A DNA stretch of 64,000 nucleotides from Spizellomyces punctatus DAOM BR117 (taxonomy: Eukaryota > Chytridiomycota > Chytridiomycetes > Spizellomycetales > Spizellomycetaceae), in contig NW_015971562.1 in assembly GCF_000182565.1 (NCBI RefSeq), positions 24,731-88,730 of the forward strand, in the 5' to 3' direction. The translations under genes and the position numbers were made by a program. The number at the start of each line of letters is the position of its first letter. The first letter of the stretch is position 1. Shown here in pieces: positions 22,144-35,400 of the stretch. The notes under the pieces were generated by a model. It made no database searches, was not told the origin of the DNA, and saw nothing but the letters and a program-made list of their open reading frames with translations.

Positions 22144-23711
22144 CTATGTACTTCTCCAGATGCTCTGAAACCGCCGCTGCCATGTCTTCCACTCTCCAAT
22201 AGCAGCCTGCCGATATTGCTTATTTAGAGTCATGAAAAGAATAGGATTGCAAAGTGTGTAAGAAATCGCCGTAACATAGGATAAGTAATCTGCCCAGACG
22301 GGAACCGGCCGCCATGTAACAAGATTGTAAAGAATGACCAAGAAAATGGGGGTCATGAGTACGTAGTAGGTTGATATGATGATAAATGCCTGTTTAGCGA
22401 GTGCATAGGCGATTACGTTGCTTTGGTGGGCAAGGCGGTCTTTGTGGGATCGACTTTGGCGTTCGCCGGGTTTCTGGAACAACCTCGTCTTGACCGTTCC
22501 TGCCAATGACAAGTGAGAGCTTGATAGCTTCACATTGGAAAGCCTACTAGGAAATGACATGAGACTTTGTTGTGATGTAACGGAGGGTAGTTGGTTTGCA
22601 TTTGAAGATTTGATCAAATTGGGGTCGGACCCATTGCCCGCTGGCCGAGGGATCGGAGGAAGTGCAGAGATACTTCGAGTATGATGGTCCGTCGGCGGAT
22701 GTTCCGGGACCTCTGGTGATGATGGCTGCTTATGTCCTTCTTCATCCGCGTTCGGAAGAGGTGGGACCATCATAGATGGCGTATCTCCCTTTTCAAGAAA
22801 CGATACGGCAGCCATGTTGGTCTGGGCAAAAGTAGATCCACCAGCGAGGGCCGTAGGAATCAAACCGTGAACTTCTTTTGACGAGTTGACGAATGTGCTG
22901 TAAATGCGCCAATACATCCACAGAGTTCCCACAAGTACTATTCCGACAAAAAATACGCCTTGACTGGCCCACACGGCGCCATGCCATGTCCCAGTGGACC
23001 CTGGAAGCATTTGTGGTTAGGAGAGACCAAAATCCTGGTTGATGCCTCCTGTAGCAAATATACTTACATGGCGGATTGCACCAAGTAGCTCCCGGATTAA
23101 CCCCAGCGGCCCGCCCAAACACAAAGGGAAGCTAAAAGCAATAGAGATTTTAAGTAACTTATCATTTGCTGTCTTCTGGCAAGCAATTTGGTTCTTACCG
23201 TGGCGCAAGACAAGGACAGCACCAAAATAAGTGCAATCACAATCTTTATGTGTCGCATCGTTACCGTCTTCCTCCACACGATAGTCGCATACCGCTCCAG
23301 GGTGAATGCAAACATCACGGACTGAGCACAACAACCCCAGACTCCGTTAGTGAACCCCTGAATCTGGCACGTATAGTAACCGCCAATATGATATCCCCAG
23401 ACCAACGCCGTGAAGTGCCGAAACCAGGTATCTCCATCCGCGATGAGATCAGTCAGGCAGATACTTAGGACAATGGCCTTGGCTGGTGCCATGGGCACTT
23501 TTCGCATGACCCAGAGGAAAACCAAATTGATGGTACATGATGTGAGCGTTAGGCTGAATCCCACAGTGTTCCACACTTGCTGCGTCTGGGTAAGGCGATA
23601 TGGTAGATAAAAGGCGCCGTGGGACATCCCCATGGGGATATCGTCAAGTGTATATAATCCATCTGCATCGGGAGGCGGGATTCCTGGGTATTGACTTTGA
23701 GCCATTGGCAA
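22144..23711 (-). CDS. Class A (rhodopsin-like) G-protein-coupled receptor
   Basis: Seven-membrane-span receptor, 477 residues, from exons 23711-23199, 23131-23068 and 23000-22144 (introns 67 nt each). Class A hallmarks: TM2 with ICLTDLIAD; a cysteine at the start of TM3 (YTCQIQGF) and one in extracellular loop 2 (ATWCNPPW) able to form the canonical disulfide; LERY in place of DRY after TM3; and NPILF in place of NPxxY in TM7, followed by an amphipathic helix. Intracellular loop 3 is very long (about 140 residues, Ser/Pro-rich). TM7 has Ile, not Lys, six residues before the NP Asn, so it cannot bind retinal as an opsin does. Class A receptors are rare in fungi and mostly reported from early-diverging lineages. 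Ligand unknown. Confidence 0.82.
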
Positions 23712-24310
23712 AAAAACGCAGGGAAGAGTTGAGAGATGGTCTCTTCAGCCGCTTACAAAAGGGCGAGTGGATATTGGACAATCATCCGATATCAAAACAA
23801 AACATCGGATGGGTAAGAAAAAGAAAATAAACACTCACTTTTTCAGGATACGGGTGCACTATTTATATCTTTCCGCCACGATCCCTCTCAAAACGTGATT
23901 AACCTTGGTAATGCGTTTAACTGTGCTTCATTTGCCAATAATAGATTTACTCTACCCGCATTTCCCTATTTTACGCTTACGCGGCGATATGGAACAAAGC
24001 GCCTCGGGCAATAGGAGACGGATGTACCAAGTTTCTAGAGGAGCAGAAGCCCTTACTCTAAGCCCTGCTGCCCGGAGAATGTCTTCCTTGGGCCTAGAAA
24101 ATATGTTCCTTACCAGGCTGGTATCTAAAAGCAAGTTTCGACAAGAGTCAGCCTTTTCAGACTACATGGAATGTAAATGAGAAATCCAGTGTTGGAAAAT
24201 AGCCAGATTCAGATTTCAGTCGATAACATCAAAATGTGCTACACCACAAATCAAATGCAGCCAAGTCAACGAGCACCAGGAATTTTGTGCAGATACATTA
24301 AGCTTATAAT
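23712..24310. other. Intergenic region
   Basis: 599 bp upstream of the GPCR and downstream of the PP2C-like gene. A 91-codon frame (23905-24180, +) exists but has no recognised motif and is not called. Confidence 0.4.
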
Positions 24311-27300
24311 TTAGCACCACTGTTCACCCTCCATTTCATCAGAAGCTGCAGGTTGTTGATCTGCCTCTTCCTCATCCATGCAGTCGTCCTTGTCACCCTC
24401 CAAGTTTGGCGGCGCTGAGACATCTCCCTCGAGTCCATCGTCAGGATTGTCCAGATGATCGAGCGGTACTGAATCAACCGCATCCTCCCGCATCTTCTTG
24501 TCTTCGTCGTCGGACTCCTCGCCTTGTGTTCTCAACCGCGGCCCCAAACTAATTGACTCAGACAGAGCAACGGATAAGTCGGCATTTTGCCCATGGCCAC
24601 TCAACTGCTCTCTGTCAACATGGAGCCGATTTCCTTGTGAGTTCTCAATGGAGTGCGCTGATTTATTGGTAGCTGCTGTTCCATCAGACTCAACAGATCT
24701 TGAGGTATGCATTGCCTCCTCATGAACCAATTGGTCCTGACAGTCAGCAATGCCAAGACCATGAATTTCACGGTTCCCATCCGGATTGGTTAACTGTACC
24801 GTAATTTCTTCCTGACGATCAACTACTGCTTCTTGGGATACTAATTGACGAGACCCTTCAGCAAAACTGAAGCCGCAATTGTATGTTTTCGTGAGTAGCA
24901 TCGACGGCTCATGGAATGTAAAAACCCTGGGCTCCATTTCCTTGCTCATGTTGACGCCTGCGTCGACGTCTTCCGCCTCGGGGGAATCTTGTTCTTCATG
25001 TCCAATCCCCTCTTCGTCGACAGCAACGTTTGGAAGTTCAGTCGGACTTGATGTGAGTTCTGCGACCTCCGGGGTACCCAGTCCTTCATATTCAACCATC
25101 TGTTCCTCAGCAACAACAGTGTTTGGAATGTCATCTCCTATGATGGGTGACGCGACACTGCCAGCGCAAGTTGTCTGACTGTCAGCATAGTCACTAACTC
25201 GATTAGATGACGCATCGATATCTGAATGGCATTCGGTATCCTCTCCATGTTTGAAGGAAATTCGTTCCCGTGTTCCCATGTTTTCCTCAGCACCTGACTC
25301 TTCGTCTTCCATTTCGACCTTTAAACTAGCGCCCTCTATGGTGACGTGAATGATTCCACATTCTTTCTGATTCGACCGGGTATCATCATGAGATATTTTG
25401 ATCGGTGCGGATGAATCGCTAACTGTGCCGTCTGCGATGTCCATCACGTCGTTGTGATCTCCTTCCGGTGAGCCTTCCGGGGCCTTCTCAGAGTCCGATT
25501 GGTAGGGCTCCGTTACGCACTTGATGTCCTCCTGACGTCGCGTAAGACCATCGTCTCCTGCCAGTTCAGTATCGCATATAGATGGCCCAGTGCTATTATT
25601 CTCAGGATTAGTAGAGGTTGTAGTCAAATCCGTACGTGGCAGCGCTTCAATCTCTACGTTGCAGGCCCTCGCTGGGAGAATGGTGTCTCTTTCGCAAGGC
25701 CCATCAGCATCCATCATCACTGCGGAATGGGCTTGAGATTGGGAGGAATTCTCAACCACCCCTGCACGGTGAGCACCATCTAGTGGGATATCATGCATTG
25801 CTTCAAATCCCGGCTGGGGCATGACGCTAGATGGTTCAGCACCCGAAGCCACCCGCTTCGCAGGATTCTCTTCCATAATACACCCTAATGATGGAACTAC
25901 CACATTAGTTGACGGGCAGCTTTCGCTTCGCTGCTGACAAGTTGTATCCGTCTCGTGCTCAATCTGTGAGACATAATCCACATCGGTGACATTGGAGTCA
26001 AGCTCTGCTTCATACGGAACAGAGGACACATCGTGCATTGCCCCCTCGCTGATTACAGGTAGCGTTTCACATTTGTCTTCCAAAGGCACATCCACGTCCA
26101 TTGCCTCGTCACTATCGGCAACCGGTTCCATGCGATCGCGCATGCCAGTATCGTCTTGCCCTTCCTTGTGGACCTCTTGTTTTGCCGCCGCGATCCCCTT
26201 GACTTCCAGCTGGAAATCGTCAGATACCATCTTGCCGTCACAGTGATCTTGCGCATACTGATTTGAGTTATCGACTGTGTCATTTCTGATAGGCATTGCC
26301 AACCCATCAGTCGTTGGACTCGAAACCAATTCCTGACCATCCTCTCCTTCATTTCTTAGCGCTGCACGTTCCGAAGGTTGCGAAGCTGCCGAGTTGGAAG
26401 TTGGATCTGGTCGCGAAGGGGTTGCTTCGGCATCGACAGTACAATGGTCATGCATCCCAGTCTTGCGTCTTTTCCTTGGTGATGGTGACTCATACGAGCT
26501 AACCTCCACAGATGGTTTGCTAATAGTGTCTGCAATGTCTCCTTCAATCGCTGGGCTGCTACCGGAAACCCCGTCCGTCTCAAATTCAGGTTGCAAAGTG
26601 GGTGCGCTGTCCTGCATTTCAGCTCGGATGTCTCTCGCTCGCTGCAACAGTTCTTGAATCGTAGGCGAAAAGTTCATATGACCAGTAGTCCCGGGATTTT
26701 CGTTATCGCTTTCTCTCCGACGCTTTTTGCCATCATGGTATCGCGTTTGTAAAATTGTTCTGACTGAATCGAGCATATCTGATTCAGAAAATGCAAGCTT
26801 GGCGGTATCACAGAAATCAATCCGGAGCTGATCTCGACTTTCCGAGGCAAAAGCATGACCAGTTTGGCGAGCGGTGGAAATCTCCGGTAACATGATGACA
26901 GAGGAAAGCAGCGGCATTTCAGGTGAAAACAGAAGCGTTCCCGGTGTTATCACATGCTCTTCAGCTCGTAGTTGCCGTGGTATGACTTGCGCTTCTTGTG
27001 GTGCCTCTTGTGGTGTGGTTTCTGCTTCTTCCAACTTTGCTGCAAATTGTTTACGTTCTTCCTGTGTTTCCCCCAGGTCAAAGAACATAACCGATGCATC
27101 TTTCTCAGCTCCAAGCAAGGACGCAAGACTGGTTACTGCCTCGGAGGCCAGTTTTAAAGGGACATGATGACCACTGGTTGAGCGAGTTTTTTGATGCTGT
27201 ATAGCTCCATGCAGCAGCTCTGCAGCTCGATCTCTGACGTTCCCTGTCGCCAGCCCTGAAGGTCGCCCATCCATCGGGCCATTCAAGAGGTTTTCAACGC

Positions 27301-28610
27301 CGCCAAGAATGGAGCACGTCTTCTCAATGGATACCAAAGTGCTCCCAATCACTGAAGGTGTCATCAAAGAAGTGCTGAACCGCCAGAAACACGCGTTAGT
27401 CACGTCAACAGCGCCGGTGCACTGTGCGCTCTAATAGTCACACTTACACTCCATCAGAGACTAGTCCCACAATCACGGAGCCATCTGACGTCTTTTCACA
27501 GATCTCCCGGATACAAAATTTATAGACAGACGTACGCTTTAACAATTGGTCTATCATATTAGGGTGGATGTATTAGGATTCAAGCAGACAGCTAAGGTAA
27601 GAAAAATGATCAGATTCGGGAGCTATGACTTACGTTTGTGCCCGAAACTTCCGACGCAGTTTGTTTTGAAGATAGCTGACAATGATCAGTGCCTCATTAT
27701 TTAAATCCAGCAATAATAAATATATACCTACCATATGCACTATGCGGACTGCATACAATATATCGTGCAATGCCGTTAGGGCCACATGCCCGCCGAATGC
27801 AATGTTGCATTCTCTCATGATCGCGTTCTATCAATCCCTCTCTTTCTGTGCTAAGATTCAGGGTATCGGGACATGACGTAGGGGCACTAGTATCACCCTC
27901 ATTACTCCATACTTTTAAAGGCTCTCCATTGCTTTTGTTAAAAAGCATCATGGAACAGTCACCTGGTGACGATCAGATATTCAGCGCTGGTGTTTCAGAT
28001 CTGTGAAGCTTGTTCACTCACCGATATTGCAGAGCCATATATCACCGTCAATGAGAATAGCAAGGGCCAAGCTGGCACCACAATTCTCCGCCAAAACAGC
28101 ATCCCTGACTTGTAGCTCATTATCTAGCTCTTGGTGCAGTGTGTCCAACCGCCTTGTAAGTTCAAGAGCATAGGTGTCGGACCCACATTCCGAAATTAGA
28201 CTCCTGATTATCCGCCCCAGTACAGTCACCAGTACATTGCCAAGAAGAGCCAAGAATTGTTGTCCTGGGCTCCCGCGCCAAGTTTCGAGCGCTTTTTTGG
28301 ACAGAGGAGGAACAAAGCCAGGTCCATGTGCGTCCATCAACGCAACGCATGTAGCAGAAGTACTCTGTCTTGTATCATTCTCCTTCACGGGCAGTTCGAT
28401 AGTAAAGGTTTTGTATCCATCCTCGTTGAGAGATAGAGTTCTATGGCCGCGAGGAAGTTGAATTACTTGGGACGGACCAGGGATTGAAGCGAAAAATGTG
28501 CGTGGACGAGAGCATGGCGCGGCGTGAGGTGCCTGAAGCTGCTTCATAGACAGGCATGAACTGACTAAGGACTCCTCATTTTGGACCGCCGGTTGCTCAT
28601 CGGTCGTCAT
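24311..28610 (-). CDS. PP2C-like protein with eroded catalytic motifs and very long acidic tail
   Basis: Five exons, 28610-28022, 27962-27732, 27675-27634 (42 nt), 27550-27448 and 27374-24311, join in frame to 1342 residues. The first 450 or so follow the PP2C (PPM) serine/threonine phosphatase fold: MDAHGPG for the DGHGG motif, CGASLALAILIDGDIWLCNIGDC for the GSTA...NVGDSR strand pair, a CVGSFGHK block where active enzymes have SFGD, VGLVSDGV for the ASDGVWD strand, and DASVMFFDL for the final DNxTVIVV strand. The SFGD Asp and the Asp of GVWD are lost, and DN has become DA, so metal binding is probably weakened. The remaining about 900 residues are a disordered Asp/Glu/Ser-rich tail. The start was placed at the second in-frame candidate (MTTDEQPAV); an upstream GTG frame is open. 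Possibly a pseudophosphatase scaffold. Confidence 0.72.
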
Positions 28611-29406
28611 GCTGTGCCAGTGTGCTTGCGATCGCCAGCGTTTGTAGAATGGGAAGGTCGGGCAAGTTGACAAGCTCAAGAGTTGATAAACCCATTTTAG
28701 GATAAATGAAATAGATGTCACGGGGTTGTTCGGACTTCATCAAACCGGACATGAAGCTTGGATCTGAGCTTTGGATGGGTAATGTGCCCCAACCACCTGC
28801 TAGCCATCACACTAGTCCTTGTGCCAAACTCTTGATGATCCTTGTAGTTAAACCTGTACTTTTGTTGTCAGGAACAAATTCCAACTCAAAAACCTTTTTC
28901 GAATATCAACAAGGCAAAAATAAATGCAATTGGCAGCACGCAGCAGTTTTAGCGGTATTCTCTTGCCGTATTGTTGTTTCAATTTGGCGAGATTTGCAAT
29001 CCAAGGAGTTCGTTGTAGGCACCACATATATGTAAGCGTCCTTTCGTTGATATCATGGAAGAAAGATAGACTGAGATGGGGCAGCGAGGGCGTGTGCTTT
29101 TTGTAGACTGAGGTACTAATATGAACTTCTTATTCCTGCCGTCATGGTGAAATAAGCGAACCATGATGCTGCCTTGCCTATTTGCATATAGAGAAAATGC
29201 TACAAGTAGTCTATGGTGTGCGGATACCACCGTATGTCACTACCATTGGACTGGCTCTGGTCGACTGAAATGTGGACAACATAAAGGGAAGCCAAGTATG
29301 GCACTTCTGTGATTAAACATGGATAATATGTTTAAAGGTTATATCTACAATGTGTAAGAACGCGATGCATGTAAATGTAGGAGGAGGATTAGCGAAACAA
29401 ACAGCT
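28611..29406. other. Intergenic region
   Basis: 796 bp between the 5' end of the PP2C-like gene and the 3' end of the giant coiled-coil gene. No gene or RNA recognised. Confidence 0.45.
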
Positions 29407-32400
29407 CTATCGTGGTGTTGAGCTTCGGGGAGTTGTCGACGGGGAGAGCGATAGCGATAGCCGACTCTCGGACTGTGAACTATGCAGAGACCTGCTCGCA
29501 TGTGGGGCCTAAATGCAATGATGTTACGCTCAATGTCATCGCACAACGGGAGAAAGATTGTTAAGGCATACCGTGCTGGGAATGAAGCTGCTACTAGGCC
29601 GGCTAGTAGATGAGCGGGCGAGAGTTAAGGGTGGTGGGGTTATTGCCCGGAGGACTGGCGAAATCAGGTTACTAGGTGGACCTTTACACATTCATTACGT
29701 GGGGGATAACCTACCACTGGGCACCATGACGTCCATGCCTGATCCTGCGGGTGAAGTTAAGCGATTTGCCAGTGAAGTGGATTGCCTGGGCGATGAGGCG
29801 GATTGCGCTTCAACAAATCTTGATACCGGACGATACCCACGAGCAGACAAACTTGGCCTGTCCCTTTCTCGTTCCCGATCTACGTCGGTGCCCAGATATA
29901 GAGCGGGAGAACTCGCTCTTCCACCATTGAGTTCATGGTCCGATCCCACCCAGCTACTGGGTGGGGGAGGTGGAGTGGATGTAGATGATCGGCGTCCAGG
30001 TTCACCAAAGCCGGTTGGGATTTGTGGAGGTCTTGGGGACACGGTACTCTCGGCTGACGATGGGCGTGAACCGAGGTCAACACCATAGATATTTCCTTTT
30101 CCACTAGCTCGGTGCTCCACCGTCTCTCTTCTTCGCCCTCCAGGAGGCGCACTCTGAGAAGCCCTCATTCGAGCTCGTTTCCTTTCCGCTGCGTCCGTGT
30201 CGTCGATGCCTTCCTTGAAAACTGTCTCATCCTCCCACATGACACTTTTCCTGACTTGCTTGGTTTCTGATTCCTCTACTGTGGTGGCATCATCTGGAAT
30301 CTGGATACCACACTCAGCGAGCGTGTGTCTTAATGCCTTGTTTTGCATTGCCAGCCAATTTATTTTCTGCACCAAGTGGTCATTAATGTCCTTTTCCATC
30401 TTGTCTCCGGGCGCAGAAAGGGTTTCCTCCTCTACAGTAGGAGAATCCTTGTAATCGCTATATGGACCGAGTCCTTTTCGTCGAGAGGCAACCGCCTTTA
30501 TGACCATTACCGGGCGAGCCAGTCGGGCAGATACAGCTCTACGCCGATGTTCTGCAGACTGGTGCTGCTTTCCAACCATACCACCTGCCATCCCACCATT
30601 TTTGCGACGTTCCTCAATCATCTGCTCCAGTAATCGTGTTTTCTCACTCAGTTCTTGTAAGATGGCATCAATACTCAACGATTCGTAGCGCTGAAGCCGT
30701 TCTTGAAGCTCATTTATGCGAGCAGATTCTGAATCTCCGTATCGCCGTCCACCTGCGGAGGCGGCTCGATCTTTGATTGGGGTGAGCTGCCGCACACGTT
30801 GTTGCTAGATAATTACCATGAGAATCATGCTGTACATGAGATGCCTATGAACGTCTTTGCAAACCGCTTACCTCCTCTCGCAGCTGCCGTTGAAGGGTTT
30901 CATTTTCAGATTCCCTCATACTTAGCATCTGTGAAGCGCGTTGGTGAGCGGATTGAATCGTGGCCGTTCATGTTTATGCAACCACCACCTTTTGAGCCTT
31001 TGTGAGCTGCTTCCTCAAAATTCGCTCTCTGGCTTCAGCCTCCCTGTAGCTGTCCCAAAGCTTTTCTTCCGCAGCTTTATTTTCTTCCGTTAGCTTGCGC
31101 GTCTAGAATAAGTGTAAAGTAAGAACACCCCGATCCTCGAAATGAAAGTTCACATTATGTACCAACCTTCTTTTCATACATGGAGCGCAAAGACTGCTCT
31201 TTGATCACATACATTGACCGGACTTTTAGCAGCTATTTAATGGTAAGGTGAGGTGAGCGGAAGATACACATTGCAACTGTAATTGCCAGCGCGTACCGTC
31301 ATTTTGAGTTCATGGTTCTCCTGTCGCAAGTCTTGGGCTTCTTCCTCATGTTTAATCATCCACCGCGCGCTGTCCTTCATATTTTGCGGCATTTCCCTGT
31401 TGTCAACCACCACTTGCAATTCTTCCTTTTTTGCTTCACCCATGATATTCATGACCTCTTGGAAGGTGTTGACCCGGTACTCTGAGAATCGGTTTCTGAG
31501 CACGTTGATCTCCATAACGAGCTCCTGGACAAGGTCGTCATATTCGTCAAGAATTCGGTTCCGGATCTTCCGTTCATCGATTCGGCGATGCTTTCGTAGT
31601 TCCGTTAGTTCCACTGAGGTAGTTGCGAAGTCAGCGTGAAGCTCGGAGCATAGATGAAACGCTAGAAGGCGGACATCTCGTTTGTAGTTCTAAACCAAAG
31701 CAAAAGTTAAAGTCAGCCCGGCCTAGTATTAAATGATTTTATCGTTGCGATCTTTAGAGTACCTCCAACAGCTCTTTCTTCTCCTGAGCCATAAACCTGA
31801 TCACTTTCTCTCCATTCTTTATCATTTCCAGCATACGACCCATCAAAGTTCCCATAAAGTGGTCTTGCTCCCCACGTCGCTTTTCCTGCCATTTGGTTAG
31901 CTGCAAGGCCAACCTCGTAATCTGCATGATTTGGAATATAAATGAGGAGTCCAACCACTGGTGAAATACTGTTGACCTACCGTTTGGCTCAGTAGTTCTT
32001 TGGTACACGCGAAGACACGGGAATCATCCAACGCCGCCTGTGCCAATGCCGTCGCTCCTGTAGCCTGAGCGCCCTTCGATTTGGAGCCTTTCTGAAGCTC
32101 TTGCACTTCTCTCATCTGATATCATCGTGAGCTTTCGATATACACTGGTAGAGAAATGGAAGAAGTACTCACAAAGGTTGCATTGGCCTTCCACAAGTCT
32201 CGCACGAATTCATTCACCATTCCCGTTTTTGCAGTATAATCCTCCTCACTCATTCGAAAGGCGAAGCCCTTCTCCCCTGTCGGAGCAGGCACATCAATAC
32301 TTTCGTAAACCTTGAACAATCGACCGGTCCGCTCGTCCGCCAATCTGTCGTGGTAGGAACGTGCTTGACGGAGGAGCTGGAATGTGTACTCTCGGAGAAG

Positions 32401-35400
32401 CTCCGTTTGGAGAATGGTTGTTTGGCATTTATCAAAGGACTGCATTGAACCCAGTCAGTACGTTTCCAAAAAGAAAAGTAATTGATTCCGTCATACCGCT
32501 TGCGCGATGCGGTTAAAGTCAAAATCCACAGTTGCAGTGACCATTTCGTCGCGGAGTAATAGAGCTGTTGTCGGAGACGAACTCAGCTACGTCTTATAAT
32601 TAGCAGTTTTCTCATCCCGGCAAGAACTTACGAATGCTTGCATTTCCCTTTGCTCCAATTCTGTGATACAACCTGACCGCCGGGACGAGGATCCTCATCT
32701 TATATGTTCTAAAGAATTCTCCTAGTTGTTCCTCTGTCTGAAGTCAACCTATCAGTAAACTCATTCGGACCACGAGAGATAAAGAAGCCCACTACCTTAA
32801 TACCATCCGGCAATAAAACTCTTAAATAAGTCCGTCGCAGAGCCAAAAGCTTTAAGCCGGTCAGCAGAAAATCGCTTTGCATTTTATTCACTTCCTCGGC
32901 GTTTTCTCCAAAGTTCAGTAATGTGGCCTGAAAGAATTCGTCCAGGCACTCTTCCAGATCCAATACTTTTTTGTCGCAGACTCGTTTTGTTTTATCGTCA
33001 AGTGTAATAAAAATGTACGGGCTTGGATAGGGCGTGCGACGAAGGGATATATCTACCTGTAAACAAGCCAGCAATGTGAGCCCTTCGTACTGTTTCTACA
33101 AGTACGCTCTGTTATATACCCGCGATATCGCCGCTAGGACTTTAAAAGACGGTTGCTCGACAAGATTGACCAGATTCAAAATCCGGTCATGATGAGAAAG
33201 TAGGACACCGTGTGCCTCTGGTCGCTAAAATAGATACAGTTTTGTCTTTCAGCAGGTATTTTTCTCTTTTCAAAAGTACTCAACAAGCTACCCACAAGAT
33301 TCATTCCAATTGTATACATCGAGCTGGCCAAAGCCAACCGCAATTTCAGAATCCAAAGTTGCCATTTTGATAGCAAGTATGTCTCAATCCTCGTAAACTC
33401 CGCCTGGGGTCCTTGATAAGACAAGTCCTTTTTGAAAGCATTGATTGCATTTACAACATAATCTGCCTCCCTAACTTGCCGCACTGTGCGCAAACAATCA
33501 GATAAGGGTAGCCGCGAGGAATAGCATACAAGTCGCATGTTTACCTTGCGCTGCATATCGCCGATTATCCTGCAACAGATGCGCAAAGACACCGACAAAG
33601 AGGAAGAGGTCGAAAATGGTAGATTGTATGGAAAGAGCTCGTCGAAAGATTTGTGCGTTGCGATAGACTTTCTGAGAAAGCTCGATTGTTCCTTTAATGG
33701 CCTTTTCTGATTGATTTGGGATCATCTGAAATAGAAATTCATGAAAATGTGTCTGCAGGAGGGCGCTGGCGGTAAGCTTACAATGATTTCCGTCAAATAA
33801 GGTAAATGCCACAGTTTGCAAATCTTCTCCGTCCCCGTCAAGTCTGTATGGACAACGTCCTGAATTTGTACGGTTTCCATGCTGAGTTTAGCTGGATCGA
33901 TCTCTGCTTCTGCTGTCCCCTTCTCCTGGTCTGTTTAGCATGCGCCGTTCAGTTTGCTAGGCATTGGGCTAAACATTCATTCTCAACGGATGAAGACTCA
34001 CTTGCAAAGAAATCAAAGTGTCTCTTTACTTTAGATGTACGGAAGAGTAGTTTCCCGTACGTCGTGCTGAGGACAGTGTTGCGGAATTCATTTATGGACT
34101 TTGCGTATTCTGCTCGCTCGCATTCTTCGAGAGCAATTTCAACCATATTGGAGAAGTACCATTCGATCAAAGAATGCTAAAAGATAACTTGAGTAAAATA
34201 GCTTGTATAATGTACACAGGAGGATGTAATATGGTACCTTGGTGTCCACCATTGCTGCTTCGCGTTCTTCATCAGAAAAATCGGGGCGCGTGTGTATCTT
34301 GTACCTACATAAGGTACCTCAGTTATTGCGATATATATGACATTTTCATGCGTTGATACGTACAATCGTCCATACTCTGATAGCAGTATCTTGCGCAGGG
34401 CTTTCTTCTTTGGCACAACTGTGGTTACCAACAGTCTATAATCGACATCAAAGCCTTGTTGGGCGGCATCAGCATTGTTGTATCGTTGTGGTGAGCGCCG
34501 ACCGGACGCAGGGGTCTGTAATTCAGTTTATGATGCGTTCAATTTTCTCATCAATCTCTTCAGTACTAAAGGCATACCTTTGCTTTTTCAACTTTCACTG
34601 CTTCCCCCTCAAATAGGAGTTTGGCATGCAACTCTCCCAAGAGCATGTCATGCATCTCGACCGCACCCATATGCCAATTCTTCTCTACCAATTGAACTTT
34701 TAAACTTGTCCGAAGTTGCTTGATGCCATCAGGTTTCATCGCTGTCTGTATCCCCGGCAGGCTCGCCAGGTCGAAGGCGCCTTTAGCTGTCGTGGTCGTG
34801 GTAGCGGTGCCTATCGTGTCGTCGAGTTCAACAATAGCCAAGGGTCCGAAACGAAGTAAAGACATGGAGGATTGCCAAGTGGCGTCTCCACGATCGTCTT
34901 CGCTGTCCTGCGAGCTTCCTGTCGGCATACTGTGGCCATTATCATGCTTATCAGCATATTCTTCTTCATAATCATCCTAGATCATCATTGAAGTCAATCG
35001 CGGGTCTCCCCTGACGAACTAAAGTCAAGTATATCACCTCAACAGCTGTATTATCCGCCATATCTGGCGAATCAAATCGGAGTGAATTCAGTCTCCCGGT
35101 GAACGCAGCTTTATTGACTCCCATCTGAGGAAACTGCAATTCGTAAATCTTCCTCAAATACTCTGTTACGCAAAGATGAGTCTAAACAGACTCCAGCCAA
35201 CTGAAACTACTACCATATCTTACCCGTTCCCAGCCAAGCAAAGTATAGCCGCTCTCTCATGACCAATAATTTCACGAACCGTTGGCATATCTCCAGCCCC
35301 TTATTTTTAAACCCTGTATCCGTAAATGGCGTTAAAGCGGCCGCATAGATACTCAGCCCTTTATCTCGTTCGTTGGTTTCGTATGGGGTATAATGGTCCG

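Noticed and set aside
22144-23711. Microbial or animal-type opsin
   Set aside because: TM7 has no lysine at the retinal-linkage position (Ile is there), so light sensing by Schiff base is excluded.
23905-24180. 91-codon plus-strand frame
   Set aside because: Composition is acceptable but there is no motif, splice continuation or promoter sign; too weak to call.
29695-29697. Stop codon at 29695 as the true end of the giant gene
   Set aside because: Not excluded, but a downstream Ser/Arg-rich stretch joins in frame through two GT-AG introns, so the longer end is preferred.
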